Source: Gemmatimonadota bacterium (GTDB lineage Bacteria > Latescibacterota > UBA2968). Taken from it: DNA of 64,000 nt. The DNA lies in assembly GCA_002727195.1 (NCBI GenBank), contig PBWH01000023.1, positions 196,531-260,530 on the forward strand, written 5' to 3'. Shown here in pieces: positions 25,655 to 34,920 of this stretch. Numbering within the stretch: the first letter of the stretch is position 1; each line of letters opens with the position of its first letter. Below the pieces are notes generated by a model. That model did not search any database, was not told where the DNA came from, and saw only the letters and a list, made by a program, of their open reading frames with translations. A program made the position numbers and the translations under genes.

Positions 25655-26764
25655 GTGCTTGACGCGATCGTTATCGGTGGCGGTATTGTGGGGATTGCCA
25701 CGGCGTATCAGCTCGTGCGGCAGGGCGCATCGACCCTCTTGATCGATCGACGTGATCCCGGCCGAGCGACAGACGCAGGTGCTGGTATCATCTCGTCCGG
25801 AGGAGATCCCAACCATCACGATCCCTATTACCGGTTTGTGGGGTTGGCCGAGCATCACTATCGCGATCTCGTAACAGACCTGGAGGGGGATGGCTGCGAA
25901 GATACCGGTTACTCAGTCTGCGGGTCGTTGTGGGTGGCCGTCGATGAGCGAGAGGGGGCCGAGTTCAAACGGAGTACGGTCGGTATTCCTGAAGGAAATG
26001 GTCGGGGTGGTTTGGCCGTCGTCACACCCGCTCGCGCTCGGGAAATCTTCCCGCCTCTTGATACGGTTACGGGCGCGCTGTATGCGCCATCCACGGCTCG
26101 CGTAGATGGACGTCAACTGGCGTCGTCGATCGAGAAGGCCGCGGTGTCTCGTGGTCTCAAAATCAGGACTGAATCGGTTGACTCTGTCCAGTCAAGAGAT
26201 GGATCGGTCGAAGTGACCGCCAACGGTGAGTTAATCTCCGCAGGCCATCTGGTGATCGCCGGGGGAGCGTGGTCGCAGTCGTTCTCAGACGCGCTCAATG
26301 TGCAGATTCCCGTTGGCCCGCAACGTGGACAGATTATCCACCTGGATGTGGGCGACGTGGACACGTCCGAGTGGCCGATTATCACGGGGATGACGGAGCA
26401 CTATATGGTGTGCTGGCCGGACCAGCGTGTCGTCGTCGGGGCCACACGCGAGGCGAGCGCTGGCTTTAATCCGGTCACGACCGTCGAGGGACTGATGGAA
26501 GTGATGTATGAAGCGATCCGGGTAGCCCCTGGTCTCCGGACGGCAAGCATTCGCGAGATCCGGGTCGGGCTGCGCCCATTGAGTCAGGATGGCATGCCTG
26601 TCGTCGGGTCGGTGCCGGGGCATCCTCGTGTTCACGTGGTGACCGGACACGGGCCCGTGGGCCTTCATTTGGGGCCATACAGCGGCAAAGTCGCTGCCGA
26701 TGCGATTACAACGGGTACGTGGTCGTCCGAGATGACCGCGTTCGGTGTTGAACGGTTTATGTAG
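25655..26764 (+). CDS. FAD-dependent oxidoreductase of the DAO (glycine oxidase/D-amino-acid dehydrogenase) family
   Basis: 369 residues from a GTG start preceded by AGAGGGAAAG. The N-terminal dinucleotide fold is AIVIGGGIVGIATAYQLVRQ, with the FAD ribose Asp in LLIDRRDPG. A late segment GLRPLSQDGMPVVGSVPG with VTGHGPVGLHLGPYSG is the DAO-family FAD closure. Probably oxidises an amine or D-amino acid. The aldo/keto reductase gene starts 28 bases later. Confidence 0.88.
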   Translation: MLDAIVIGGGIVGIATAYQLVRQGASTLLIDRRDPGRATDAGAGIISSGGDPNHHDPYYRFVGLAEHHYRDLVTDLEGDGCEDTGYSVCGSLWVAVDEREGAEFKRSTVGIPEGNGRGGLAVVTPARAREIFPPLDTVTGALYAPSTARVDGRQLASSIEKAAVSRGLKIRTESVDSVQSRDGSVEVTANGELISAGHLVIAGGAWSQSFSDALNVQIPVGPQRGQIIHLDVGDVDTSEWPIITGMTEHYMVCWPDQRVVVGATREASAGFNPVTTVEGLMEVMYEAIRVAPGLRTASIREIRVGLRPLSQDGMPVVGSVPGHPRVHVVTGHGPVGLHLGPYSGKVAADAITTGTWSSEMTAFGVERFM

Positions 26765-26792
26765 TCGAGCAAAGGATCAGCAAGGAGGAGCA

Positions 26793-27809
26793 ATGGAGTA
26801 TCGTCAACTCGGCAGGAGTGGACTGAAGGTGTCCGAGGTGTGTCTCGGCACGATGACCTTCGGTCACGGTACGGACGAACAGGAAGCACAACGGATGGTC
26901 GATCACGCGATCGGTGCGGGGATCAACTTCTTCGATTCGGCCAATTCATACGCAGACGCTCAGTCGGAAGTCTTCCTGGGTAAGGCGCTGAAGGGGAAGC
27001 GAAAGGACGTCGTGGTCGCGACGAAATTCTACAACCCGATGGGATCGGGGCCGAACGATTCCGGGATGTCTCGATACCACATCATGAACACGGTCGAGGA
27101 CAGTCTGAAGCGTCTGGACATGGATCACATCGATCTGTTCTACATCCATCACGTCGATCAGGAAACCCCGCTTGAGGAGGCGCTGCGCGCGTTGGATGAT
27201 CTCGTTCGCCAGGGGAAAGTGCGGTATATCGCGTGCAGTAACTTCGAGGCGTGGCGGCTGATGGAGGCACTGTGGATCAGCGACTCGAACGGGCTCGAGC
27301 GGTTCATCGCTTATCAACCTCAGTACAGCCTCCTCGTGCGCGACATCGAGATCGATCTGGTGCCGGCCTGTCAGTTCAAGGATGTCGGGATCGTCACCTG
27401 GAGCCCGCTCGGCGGGGGCTTCCTGTCCGGGAAATACAAGCCGGGTGAGACATCCAAGGAAGGGACACGGTCTGCGGAAGGCTGGGCGTATCCGGGCAAA
27501 CACTTCCATCCGAATACGAATGCCATCCTGACCGCGGTGTTAGAAACGGCGGAGCAGCTCGGAAAGTCGCCCGCTCAGGTCGCGATCCAGTGGATTCTGG
27601 AGCAGTCGCACATTACGTCGGTGTTGGTCGGTGCGCGTACGGTCGAGCACTTTGACGACAATGTGCGTGGCTCAGGCTGGACGATGGATTCTGATACGCT
27701 CGCCAGGCTGAACGAGCTGTCCGAGCCGATCGACAAGTATCCGGAACGGATGGAGCGACCACGAGATGGGGCGCGGTTGAGCGCGATCGATATGCCGTCG
27801 CTGGATTAG
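26793..27809 (+). CDS. Aldo/keto reductase
   Basis: 338 residues from the ATG at 26793, which has an AAGGAGGAG ribosome site; the in-frame ATG at 26745 overlaps the upstream gene. The AKR tetrad is present: Asp and Tyr in FFDSANSYADAQSE, Lys in VVVATKFYN, His in LFYIHHVDQ. NADPH-binding LVGARTVEH lies near the end. Probably reduces a sugar or ketone made by nearby dehydratases. Confidence 0.92.
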   Translation: MEYRQLGRSGLKVSEVCLGTMTFGHGTDEQEAQRMVDHAIGAGINFFDSANSYADAQSEVFLGKALKGKRKDVVVATKFYNPMGSGPNDSGMSRYHIMNTVEDSLKRLDMDHIDLFYIHHVDQETPLEEALRALDDLVRQGKVRYIACSNFEAWRLMEALWISDSNGLERFIAYQPQYSLLVRDIEIDLVPACQFKDVGIVTWSPLGGGFLSGKYKPGETSKEGTRSAEGWAYPGKHFHPNTNAILTAVLETAEQLGKSPAQVAIQWILEQSHITSVLVGARTVEHFDDNVRGSGWTMDSDTLARLNELSEPIDKYPERMERPRDGARLSAIDMPSLD

Positions 27810-27981
27810 GTCCGCCTGAGCACAAAGGCGACCTGTCGCCGTAGCCCTGGCATAGTTGAGGAGATCCCTGGGGCTCCGCACACCCCCAGTCACTGGCTGG
27901 GGGCGAGAATACGCATTTGAGTGGATGCCTCGACCAACCGCCTTCGCTGCAGCTTCGGCGGCCAAGGAGGCCGGCCGATGG
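27810..27981. other. Non-coding gap with a C/G-rich hairpin
   Basis: CCCCCAG (27883-27889) pairs with CTGGGGG (27897-27903) across a seven-base loop. No T-run follows, so termination of the reductase transcript is only possible. Nothing else was seen. Confidence 0.4.
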
Positions 27982-28010
27982 ATGACAACTCTCCCGGCAG
28001 ACGTTATATT
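27982..28010 (+). promoter_or_regulatory. Sigma-70-type promoter of the CDGSH gene
   Basis: -35 ATGACA (27982-27987), 17-base spacer, -10 TATATT (28005-28010). The ATG is about 30 bases after the expected start, behind AAGGAGGAAG. Confidence 0.65.
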
Positions 28011-28046
28011 AGGCACGCTAATTGGTGAGACTCTCAAGGAGGAAGA

Positions 28047-28250
28047 ATGGCAGATCTTACAGTGCAGGTGTTGGATGATGGGCCGCTCCTGATCACGGGC
28101 GGATTCCAGCTGCAGGATGGTTCCGGAGCTGAAATGTCCAAGGATGAGGGGCGCCCGCTTGCTTTTTGCCGTTGCGGCGCGTCTGAAAACAAGCCCTACT
28201 GCGACGGTGCCCACAGGAATTGCGGGTTCTCGTCCAGCGTGAAGGCTTAG
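28047..28250 (+). CDS. Small CDGSH iron-sulfur domain protein
   Basis: 67 residues. The C-terminal CRCGASENKPYCDGAH fits the CDGSH pattern C-x-C-x2-(S/A)-x3-P-x-C-D-G-(S/A/T)-H, whose three Cys and one His bind a 2Fe-2S cluster. Bacterial single-domain members are small redox or cluster-transfer proteins. It has its own promoter and a strong ribosome site. DoxX follows after 140 bases. Confidence 0.9.
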   Translation: MADLTVQVLDDGPLLITGGFQLQDGSGAEMSKDEGRPLAFCRCGASENKPYCDGAHRNCGFSSSVKA

Positions 28251-28390
28251 CGATTCTGAATCGTGTGTTTCGCGACCCCCTGGGGCACTGCCTCGGGGGG
28301 CGTGTTGCCTTTAGAGATCGACGGGCAGTGAACCAGTTTGAGAGGAGCTGGGCGAGAGATGTGCTCAGCAAGAGACAAGACTAGGAGAGG

Positions 28391-28840
28391 ATGAGTATGG
28401 GTCTTCTGTTTGGTGGTTCCAACATTCAGGGTACAGCAGCAAACATCGGGCTGGCGATCCTGAGGATCTTTTCGGGACTCGCAATGGCACTTGCTCACGG
28501 GATCGAGAAAGTCCCACCATCAGAGCGCATGATCACGAATCTTGGGAATATGGGATTCCCCCTCCCTAACCTGTTCGCCTGGGCCGCGGGTAGCGCGGAG
28601 CTCTTTGGTGGCGTGTTCCTGGCCGCCGGGTTCATGACGAGGATATCGGCGTTCTTTGTGAGCTTTACGATGTTTATCGCCGCTTTCGTTGCACACGCGG
28701 GCGATCCGTTTGGCCGTAAGGAAAAGGCCCTTCTCTTTTTGTGCATTGGCGTGATGTATTTGCTCGTTGGCGCAGGGAAATACAGCATCGATGCGCTGAT
28801 CAAAAAACAGGACGAGATTGCCAATCAGGATTCTTGGTAG
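28391..28840 (+). CDS. DoxX family membrane protein
   Basis: 149 residues with four hydrophobic segments. The family pattern is visible in LAILRIFSGLAMALAHGIEK, the NLFAWAAGSAELFGGVFLAA segment and RISAFFVSFTMFIAAFVAH. DoxX-like proteins act in membrane redox processes, some linked to thiosulfate:quinone oxidation or oxidative stress. The exact role is unknown. Confidence 0.88.
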   Translation: MSMGLLFGGSNIQGTAANIGLAILRIFSGLAMALAHGIEKVPPSERMITNLGNMGFPLPNLFAWAAGSAELFGGVFLAAGFMTRISAFFVSFTMFIAAFVAHAGDPFGRKEKALLFLCIGVMYLLVGAGKYSIDALIKKQDEIANQDSW

Positions 28841-28957
28841 AGAAGTCAGTCAATGATAGGCGATGACTTCGATTGGTGGGACTTTCCCACTACGTTCTCG
28901 GCGCGTTACTTGGCGGAGTGGGCATCAACGCTTTGACGCGTGAAAGCGAAGGGGTAG

Positions 28958-29947
28958 ATGAAGTTTCGTAAGTTGGGTAGGACCGGCATTGATGTCTCGG
29001 TGTTTGCCCTGGGGTGCTGGCCGTTTGCGGGCGGTGCGGTTTGGGGCGATCAGGACGACGATGTGTCGATCGCGACCGTACACGCGGCGCTGGATGCAGG
29101 GATCAACTTCTTCGACACGGCTGAGGGATACGAGAAGGGACACTCGGAGCGCGTTCTGGGTCGTGGCCTCGAAGGTCGACGAGATGAGGCTGTGATCGCG
29201 ACGAAGGTGAACGCCGGTCACTTGAAGCCTGATGACATCGTCAAGGCTTGCGAGCAGAGTCTCGAAAACCTTCGGACAGACTACATCGATCTCTACCAGA
29301 TCCACTGGCCGAACTGGGAAGTACCGATCGAGGTGTCCTGGCACGCCTTGGAAACGCTCAAGTCCTCTGGGAAGGTTCGCGCCCTTGGCGTCAGCAACTT
29401 CGGGGTGCAGGATCTGGGCGAGCTTCTGGATCAGGGTCATTGTGAGACCAACCAGCTGAACTACGGGCTGCTCTGGCGCGTGGTCGAACACGAAATCCAG
29501 CCCCTGTGTAAGGCGAACGATGTCGGGCTGATCTGCTACAGCCCGCTTGCCCAGGGTCTGCTGACCGGACGTTACGCTTCAGCGGACGAGGTACCGGATG
29601 GTCTGGCCAGGACACGTTGGTATAACAAGGACCGCGCGATGGCCAAGCACGGTGAGGAGGGGTGTGAGGAGGAGGTCTTCGAGGCACTTGGAACGATCCG
29701 GGAAATCTCGGAAGGTCTGGGGCAGCAGATGGCCACGGTTTCGCTTGCTTGGGTGCGGCAACAACTGGGTGTGACCTCGGTGCTCGTCGGGGCACGCAGT
29801 CCGGAAGAGCTGGCGTGGAACACGCCAGTGTATGACCTGACCTTGCCCGATGATGTCATCGCTCAGCTCAATGCAGCAACCGAAGTTGTGAAGTCGACGA
29901 TTGGCTTGAATCCGGATCCTTGGATGGTTCCTTCGCGGATGCGTTAG
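28958..29947 (+). CDS. Aldo/keto reductase
   Basis: 329 residues. FFDTAEGYEKGHSE supplies Asp and Tyr of the catalytic tetrad, VIATKVN the Lys and LYQIHWPNW the His. SVLVGARSPEEL near the end binds NADPH. Resembles the YajO/general stress protein 69-like branch. Closely spaced before the outer-membrane protein, though functionally unrelated to it. Confidence 0.92.
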   Translation: MKFRKLGRTGIDVSVFALGCWPFAGGAVWGDQDDDVSIATVHAALDAGINFFDTAEGYEKGHSERVLGRGLEGRRDEAVIATKVNAGHLKPDDIVKACEQSLENLRTDYIDLYQIHWPNWEVPIEVSWHALETLKSSGKVRALGVSNFGVQDLGELLDQGHCETNQLNYGLLWRVVEHEIQPLCKANDVGLICYSPLAQGLLTGRYASADEVPDGLARTRWYNKDRAMAKHGEEGCEEEVFEALGTIREISEGLGQQMATVSLAWVRQQLGVTSVLVGARSPEELAWNTPVYDLTLPDDVIAQLNAATEVVKSTIGLNPDPWMVPSRMR

Positions 29948-30012
29948 GGAACCACGGATCACACGGAGTTGAGATGGTGCAGGTCCTGAGCGTGCGCTCG
30001 AGTGAGAAGTAG

Positions 30013-31518
30013 GTGTTGAAGACCAGGGTCAGCGGTCGCGTGTATTGTGTGGGAGCACTGAGGGCTCTCATCTTGGCGGCGACACTGACAGGCAATGCTC
30101 TCGGCGAGGCCCAGGTCGTCCGAGAGGTCGAGATTACAGGGAACACAAGGACGAAGGCAGAAGTCATTCGACGCGAGCTGCTGTTCGAGCCTGGAGATAC
30201 GCTGACGGTCGATCTGATCGAAGAGACTGAGCGAAATCTTCGGGCTTTTCTGTTTCTTGGCGACGTCGAATTGGGAATGACACAAGAGGGCAACTGGGTC
30301 GATGTGCTCATTCGGGTTCGAGATCTGTATGCACGTGCGATCACGCCGCTTCTGTCGGGTGAGCCTGACGAACTGAGCTACGGTGCTGTCGGACTCGACT
30401 ACAATTTCCTTGGGCGGGGCCAGATCCTCGAGGTAACGGCAGAGCACGATCCCATCACGGGTGATCGTGCTCGAGTGTTCTATCGAGCGCCCCGTCTGTC
30501 AGGCTCCCGTCTGCGCCTGGATCTGGATGGCGAGATCTCCTCTGACGGTCACCACGCCTCTATCGCCGTTGCCCGACCGTTCTTCAGGCTGGCCGAATGC
30601 TGGTCAGTAGGTGCGTCTGTTCTGAATCAGGAATCTGTAGTGCGATTGAACTCGGGCGAGTCTCTTGCGGAGCAGTATGACGTCAGGACGTGGAGCGCGA
30701 CCGCTTCAGTCCGGCGGTCCTACGGGGAGGACGTCAAGGCTCGTACTGGGGTCTTCCTTGCAATTTCGGATCGGTCGTTCGAACCTGAGACAGGGTTCAC
30801 ATACGCTCCGGCAGATCGTAGGCGGGTGCTTCCTAGCCTAGGCCTTACCGTGTGGCGCCCTCAGTATGACACCACTCGGTTTCTCCGTCGTCTGGGTCGA
30901 AAAGAGGACGTTCAGACCGGTAGCTGGGCTACGGTTCGGGTAGGTGCATCGCTAGAAGCGATCGGGTCCGATCGTGACTATCAATTCTTCACCATGGATC
31001 TGAACCCAAGGCTTAAGTCCGGAAATCGGGCCTACCTGTTCTCCCGCTTCACGCTGAGAGGGAGGATGAGTCAGGGACGGATCTGGAATGTGTTCGGGAG
31101 CGCGGAGGCAATGGGGATCGTCAAGATTAGAGAGACGCATTCGTTCGCTGCAAGAGCCCGGTATGATGGTCTTGGTCGGACGGAGGACGCGACGCAATAC
31201 CTGCTGGGAACGGCACGGGGGCTGAGAGGATATGCACTCCGCCGGTTTGATGGATCACGACGGCTGATCTTCAATGTGGAAGCGAGACCGACCCTCTTGA
31301 GGCGGAGGGACTATACGCTCGCGGGGGTGGTGTTTGTGGATGGCGGGTCGGCCTGGACGCCGGGACAAGGAGGGCAGGTGTTCGCTATCGCTGTTGGGAT
31401 CGGGGGACGGGTTGGGTTGACCCGTGTGTACAACTCACCTATTCTGCGGGCTGATGTTGGGTATGGGTTCGAGGATCGGGCTTGGGTGCTGTATATGGGG
31501 CTGGGGCAGTATTTTTGA
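30013..31518 (+). CDS. BamA/TamA-like outer-membrane beta-barrel protein with one POTRA domain
   Basis: 501 residues from a GTG start. A signal peptide (ALRALILAATLTGNALGEAQ) is followed by one POTRA-like domain (VREVEITGNTRTKAEVIRRE) and a beta-barrel. The barrel has the Omp85 LRGY motif in TARGLRGYALRRF and a C-terminal aromatic residue (GLGQYF). It is much shorter than BamA, which has five POTRA domains. Role: insertion or secretion at the outer membrane, which marks the host as diderm. Confidence 0.85.
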   Translation: MLKTRVSGRVYCVGALRALILAATLTGNALGEAQVVREVEITGNTRTKAEVIRRELLFEPGDTLTVDLIEETERNLRAFLFLGDVELGMTQEGNWVDVLIRVRDLYARAITPLLSGEPDELSYGAVGLDYNFLGRGQILEVTAEHDPITGDRARVFYRAPRLSGSRLRLDLDGEISSDGHHASIAVARPFFRLAECWSVGASVLNQESVVRLNSGESLAEQYDVRTWSATASVRRSYGEDVKARTGVFLAISDRSFEPETGFTYAPADRRRVLPSLGLTVWRPQYDTTRFLRRLGRKEDVQTGSWATVRVGASLEAIGSDRDYQFFTMDLNPRLKSGNRAYLFSRFTLRGRMSQGRIWNVFGSAEAMGIVKIRETHSFAARARYDGLGRTEDATQYLLGTARGLRGYALRRFDGSRRLIFNVEARPTLLRRRDYTLAGVVFVDGGSAWTPGQGGQVFAIAVGIGGRVGLTRVYNSPILRADVGYGFEDRAWVLYMGLGQYF

Positions 31519-31614
31519 GTGATGACCAAGGATCGAGTGCCGGTCACCCTGAGCAGGCGTCCTGACGATCAGAGTGCGTGGTGCTGTTGGCGAGCTGAAG
31601 CCACGTCGTATCGA

Positions 31615-31690
31615 AGGACGTCCCCAACAGATTGGGTCCCTCGATACGTCCTCGACTTTGTCGAGGCCTACTCGGGATGAAAGGGTTTCG
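31615..31690. repeat. Dispersed repeat, family D (TCCCTCGATAC...CTACTCGGGATGAA)
   Basis: GGTCCCTCGATACGTCCTCG, GTCGAGGCC and CTACTCGGGATGAA. The last element is the reverse complement of the final codons and stop (HPE-stop) of the PhyH gene. Related copies lie at 48008-48075 and, partly, at 45538-45560. Confidence 0.7.
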
Positions 31691-32540
31691 CTTCGCTTCG
31701 CGTGTCCCAGTCTTCCTTGTAAGCATCGATGTAGGCCTGGTAGAACGACTTTGCCTGTTTGGACAGTCCGTTGAGGTAGCCGTCGAGCATGAACCAGGGC
31801 TGATCGGTGAAGTAGTCGAAGTTGAGGCTGGATGAGGCGGCGTAGGTGAGCATCAGCGTGCGACGTCGTTTGTCTACGTGGTATCGACCTCGATGCAGAC
31901 CAAGCGGGTTGAATGCGAGGGCGTCGCCTGGCTCCAGTGCGATCCTCTGGGCGCCAGGCATGTCGTTCGAGCGGTTGTTCGCCTGGTCGTCCGCCTTCCG
32001 GATGTGATACTCCTCATCGGTGTCCCACCGAAGATGTGACTTCGGAACATATTCCACGTCATCGCTCGGGTCGAGAGCGACCTGAAGTTGCACCCCTTTC
32101 GCGGGATGTGCTCTCACCCGCATCAACTCCTTTTCTGCCTCGTCATTCTCCGATCTGAACTGTGAGTCCCGGTGCCAATTTCCGTCGCGGGGGTCGATCA
32201 GCGGGTTAAAGAAGAGACTCGTGCACTTGAACAGTGGGGGCTCCGCGAGGATTTCCTCGACCACGTTCAGAACCGCAGGATTGGATGCGGCTTCGAGGAT
32301 GGTGGATGGACCTTCCGGTAGCGGCTTGGCGTAGCCCGGGTGGTTCAGGTGACGCATGACGTTTGATTCAGGACCGCCACCTGGCTCACCCTTCTCGGGG
32401 TTCTCCACGCGCCAGTGCTCGAGGATGGACTCGCAGACGGGCTTCAGTTTGTCGACCAGCGCATCGTCGAAGAGGTTGCGGACGACGATGTAGCCTTCTG
32501 TTGACCAGTGGTCGGCGAAGGATGTGGTGGTGTCTGTCAT
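31668..32540 (-). CDS. Phytanoyl-CoA dioxygenase (PhyH) family protein
   Basis: Fe(II)/2-oxoglutarate oxygenase of 290 residues. The Fe ligands are the HRD of GNWHRDSQF and the distal His in LGLHRGRYHVD; the 2OG Arg follows in KRRRTLMLTY. Its last residues (KPFHPE) and stop codon are encoded by the family-D repeat. Substrate unknown. Confidence 0.87.
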   Translation of the reverse strand: MTDTTTSFADHWSTEGYIVVRNLFDDALVDKLKPVCESILEHWRVENPEKGEPGGGPESNVMRHLNHPGYAKPLPEGPSTILEAASNPAVLNVVEEILAEPPLFKCTSLFFNPLIDPRDGNWHRDSQFRSENDEAEKELMRVRAHPAKGVQLQVALDPSDDVEYVPKSHLRWDTDEEYHIRKADDQANNRSNDMPGAQRIALEPGDALAFNPLGLHRGRYHVDKRRRTLMLTYAASSSLNFDYFTDQPWFMLDGYLNGLSKQAKSFYQAYIDAYKEDWDTRSEAKPFHPE

Positions 32541-32597
32541 AGAGCTGGCTCTGTGCTAAGGAATGATCCCCTAGAAAAGGCTGCGACCCGTGAAGCC

Positions 32598-32665
32598 GGC
32601 CCTCACCTGATCGACCTTCGCTTCGCTGCGGTGCGATCTGCCCTCTCCCGCAGTGCAGGAGCGGA
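32598..32665. repeat. Dispersed repeat, family C
   Basis: GGCCCTCACCTGATC, then GCTTCGCTGCGGTGC and CTGCCCTCTCCCGCAGTGCAGGAGC-type sequence, in the gap between the PhyH and AKR genes. Confidence 0.55.
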
Positions 32666-32721
32666 TTCTCGTGTACGAAATCTGTCAGATCCCAGGTAGT
32701 ACGATACGGGATCTCGCACCG

Positions 32722-33693
32722 CTAGCGTGAATCGGTGCGGAGATCGAGCCAGTCGATTTCCGCAGGCGTCAGTTTGACCTCGAGAGCGCGGATGTTTTCG
32801 GAGAACTCGTCTACCGTGAAGGTGCCAATCAGGGCGTAGACATCGAGGCCCGGGTTCTGGAGCGTATAGGCTAGAGCCAGCTGCGGCACGGACATATCCT
32901 TCTCTTTGGCCAGCTCTTCCACACGGCCCATTCGATCCCAGTTCTCGCCGCGAGCATAGCAGCGTGCGACTGGCTCGGGGAAGTCGTCCTTTACGTCCTC
33001 CCAGTTTGCCCGCGTGATCCTTCCGGAGAAGAAGCCCTGGGCCAGAGAGGACCACGTGAAGAGTGGCATCTTTTGGTCGACATACCACTCACGATCCTTG
33101 GTGTTCTGAGGGCCGCTGATGGTGAAGCAGTCCGGCCAGGGTTCGTCATACTGTTCGGCGAGGCTGAAGTTGGGGCTGCTGACGGTAAACGGCTTGAGAC
33201 CGTGCTTGTCAGCATACTCGTTGGCCTCGGCGATGCGGTATGGCTTCCAGTTTGAACCGCCGAATGCGCCGATGCGCCCGGCTTCGTGCAACTCGTTCAG
33301 CTTCTCGACGATCGGGCCGACCGGTACGTCGGGGTCGTCGCGATGCAGCACATAGACGTCGATGTAGTCGGTACGGAGCCGGGCGAAGGAGGTGTGGATG
33401 TCCGTGTCGATGTCGAACGGGGTGACGCGACGGCGATCGCCTGTGTGATGACAGCCCTTGGTGAGGATGACTATGTCGTCGCGGTTACCGCGAGCGTCCA
33501 TCCACATGCCGAGGACACGTTCGCTGTCGCCGCCCGCGTAGATGTGGGCGCTGTCCCAGGCGCGGCATCCGGTGGTATAGATGTCGTCGAGGACGGTGAA
33601 CCAGTGTTCGGCTTCTTCAACGCGGAGCATGATCGCACCGTGTACGAGGCGGCTGACAGGTTTGTCTACGTATTGGATGTTGCCGAATTCCAT
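32722..33693 (-). CDS. Aldo/keto reductase
   Basis: 323 residues from the ATG at 33693 (MEFGNIQYVDKPVSRLVHG), which has GGAGA upstream; the frame extends to 33810 inside the preceding gene without support. Tetrad: Asp and Tyr in AWDSAHIYAGGDSE, Lys in VILTKGCH, His in VYVLHRDD. The NADPH-binding end is ALIGTFTVDEF. It lies 86 bases after the Gfo/Idh gene, so the two may form a sugar-oxidoreductase operon. Confidence 0.9.
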   Translation of the reverse strand: MEFGNIQYVDKPVSRLVHGAIMLRVEEAEHWFTVLDDIYTTGCRAWDSAHIYAGGDSERVLGMWMDARGNRDDIVILTKGCHHTGDRRRVTPFDIDTDIHTSFARLRTDYIDVYVLHRDDPDVPVGPIVEKLNELHEAGRIGAFGGSNWKPYRIAEANEYADKHGLKPFTVSSPNFSLAEQYDEPWPDCFTISGPQNTKDREWYVDQKMPLFTWSSLAQGFFSGRITRANWEDVKDDFPEPVARCYARGENWDRMGRVEELAKEKDMSVPQLALAYTLQNPGLDVYALIGTFTVDEFSENIRALEVKLTPAEIDWLDLRTDSR

Positions 33694-33779
33694 TTTTTCT
33701 CCGGGTGTGAAGCGTGGTTCGGGACGTGCGATAGCGAAGGGATGGTGCTGAGAATACCGCGCACCTGAAAGGCACGCGG

Positions 33780-34763
33780 TTACGACTCCATCGGATATTT
33801 GAGGCCCCATTGGGCACGGATCGTATCGAGCGTGCCCATGATGGTGATGGATTCATCGTGCGGCATGGCCGGGCTCTCGATCAGACCTTCCGCGACACAG
33901 CGGGCGACTTCCTCGGCCTCGTAATTGTAGCCGTTGCCGACAGTCGGTGTTTCCAAGGGCTCGCTGTCGTTTCCGCGGACGAGTGTGCCCTTTGACCCGT
34001 TCCACCAGGACGAGTGCAGTCGGATGTAGCCATCGGTGCCGAGGATGGTGGCTTCGTGCGGGGTTCTCGTTCGAACTCCCGCGGCAAGAAGCGCCATCTG
34101 ACCTGAGTCATACTTGAAGATGATTGCCGCTTGTTCGTCCACACCTGTTTCGCCGATCTCGGCCGTACTCAGGATATCGTCCGGCGTACCCAGAATCATC
34201 GATGCGAGCGACACGGTGTAAACACCGACGTCGAGTAGGCCGCCGCCACCCAGATCGAGATTAAACAGGCGACCATCGGGGTTGACGTTCGCGCGGAAAC
34301 CGAAGTCGGCCTGCAGCATGCGGACCTCACCGATCGCACCGTCGGCGATCAGTTCTCGGACGCGGACCAGCAACGGGAGGAAGCGCGACCACATGGCCTC
34401 CATCAAGAAGACTTTCTCGTCCAGGGAGACAGCGACGAGCTCTTCGGCCTGTGCTCTGTTGATGGTGAAAGGCTTTTCACACAGGACGGATTTCTTGTTC
34501 CTCAGACACAGGACGCTGTTTTCGAGATGGAACGGGTGCGGGGTGGCGACGTAGATGGCATCGACGTCCGGGTCGGCTGCGAGCGCCTCATAGCTGGCGT
34601 GACGTCGGTCGGCGGGGAACTCGTCAGCGAAGCGATCGGCATTCTCCTGTGAGCGAGACCCGACGGCTGCAAGCGTGGCGTTGTCGAGTGACTGCAGACC
34701 GGTGGCGAACTTTTTGGAGATGTTTCCGCATCCGAGGATGCCCCAGCGAAATGGGTCTGGCAT
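33780..34763 (-). CDS. Gfo/Idh/MocA family oxidoreductase
   Basis: 327 residues. The NAD(P) fold is FRWGILGCGNISKKFATGL and the family Lys is in LCEKPFTINRAQAEEL. The C-terminal domain includes the GGGGLLDVGVYTVSLA segment typical of dihydrodiol/1,5-anhydrofructose-type dehydrogenases. Likely oxidises a sugar or cyclic polyol. Confidence 0.92.
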   Translation of the reverse strand: MPDPFRWGILGCGNISKKFATGLQSLDNATLAAVGSRSQENADRFADEFPADRRHASYEALAADPDVDAIYVATPHPFHLENSVLCLRNKKSVLCEKPFTINRAQAEELVAVSLDEKVFLMEAMWSRFLPLLVRVRELIADGAIGEVRMLQADFGFRANVNPDGRLFNLDLGGGGLLDVGVYTVSLASMILGTPDDILSTAEIGETGVDEQAAIIFKYDSGQMALLAAGVRTRTPHEATILGTDGYIRLHSSWWNGSKGTLVRGNDSEPLETPTVGNGYNYEAEEVARCVAEGLIESPAMPHDESITIMGTLDTIRAQWGLKYPMES

Positions 34764-34920
34764 GCTTCCTTACCTGAAAAGTGTCAAAAGCTGTAACCGC
34801 AGCCGCCGTCGCCGAGGCTTTGGCGGGCCATGGAGGACGCAGAGAAGCCTTGGTAGACAGGATCCTGCCGAAACCTGGCTTTGGCGCGCACACCGAGGTT
34901 CAGGTAGACCCTCCTGTCTC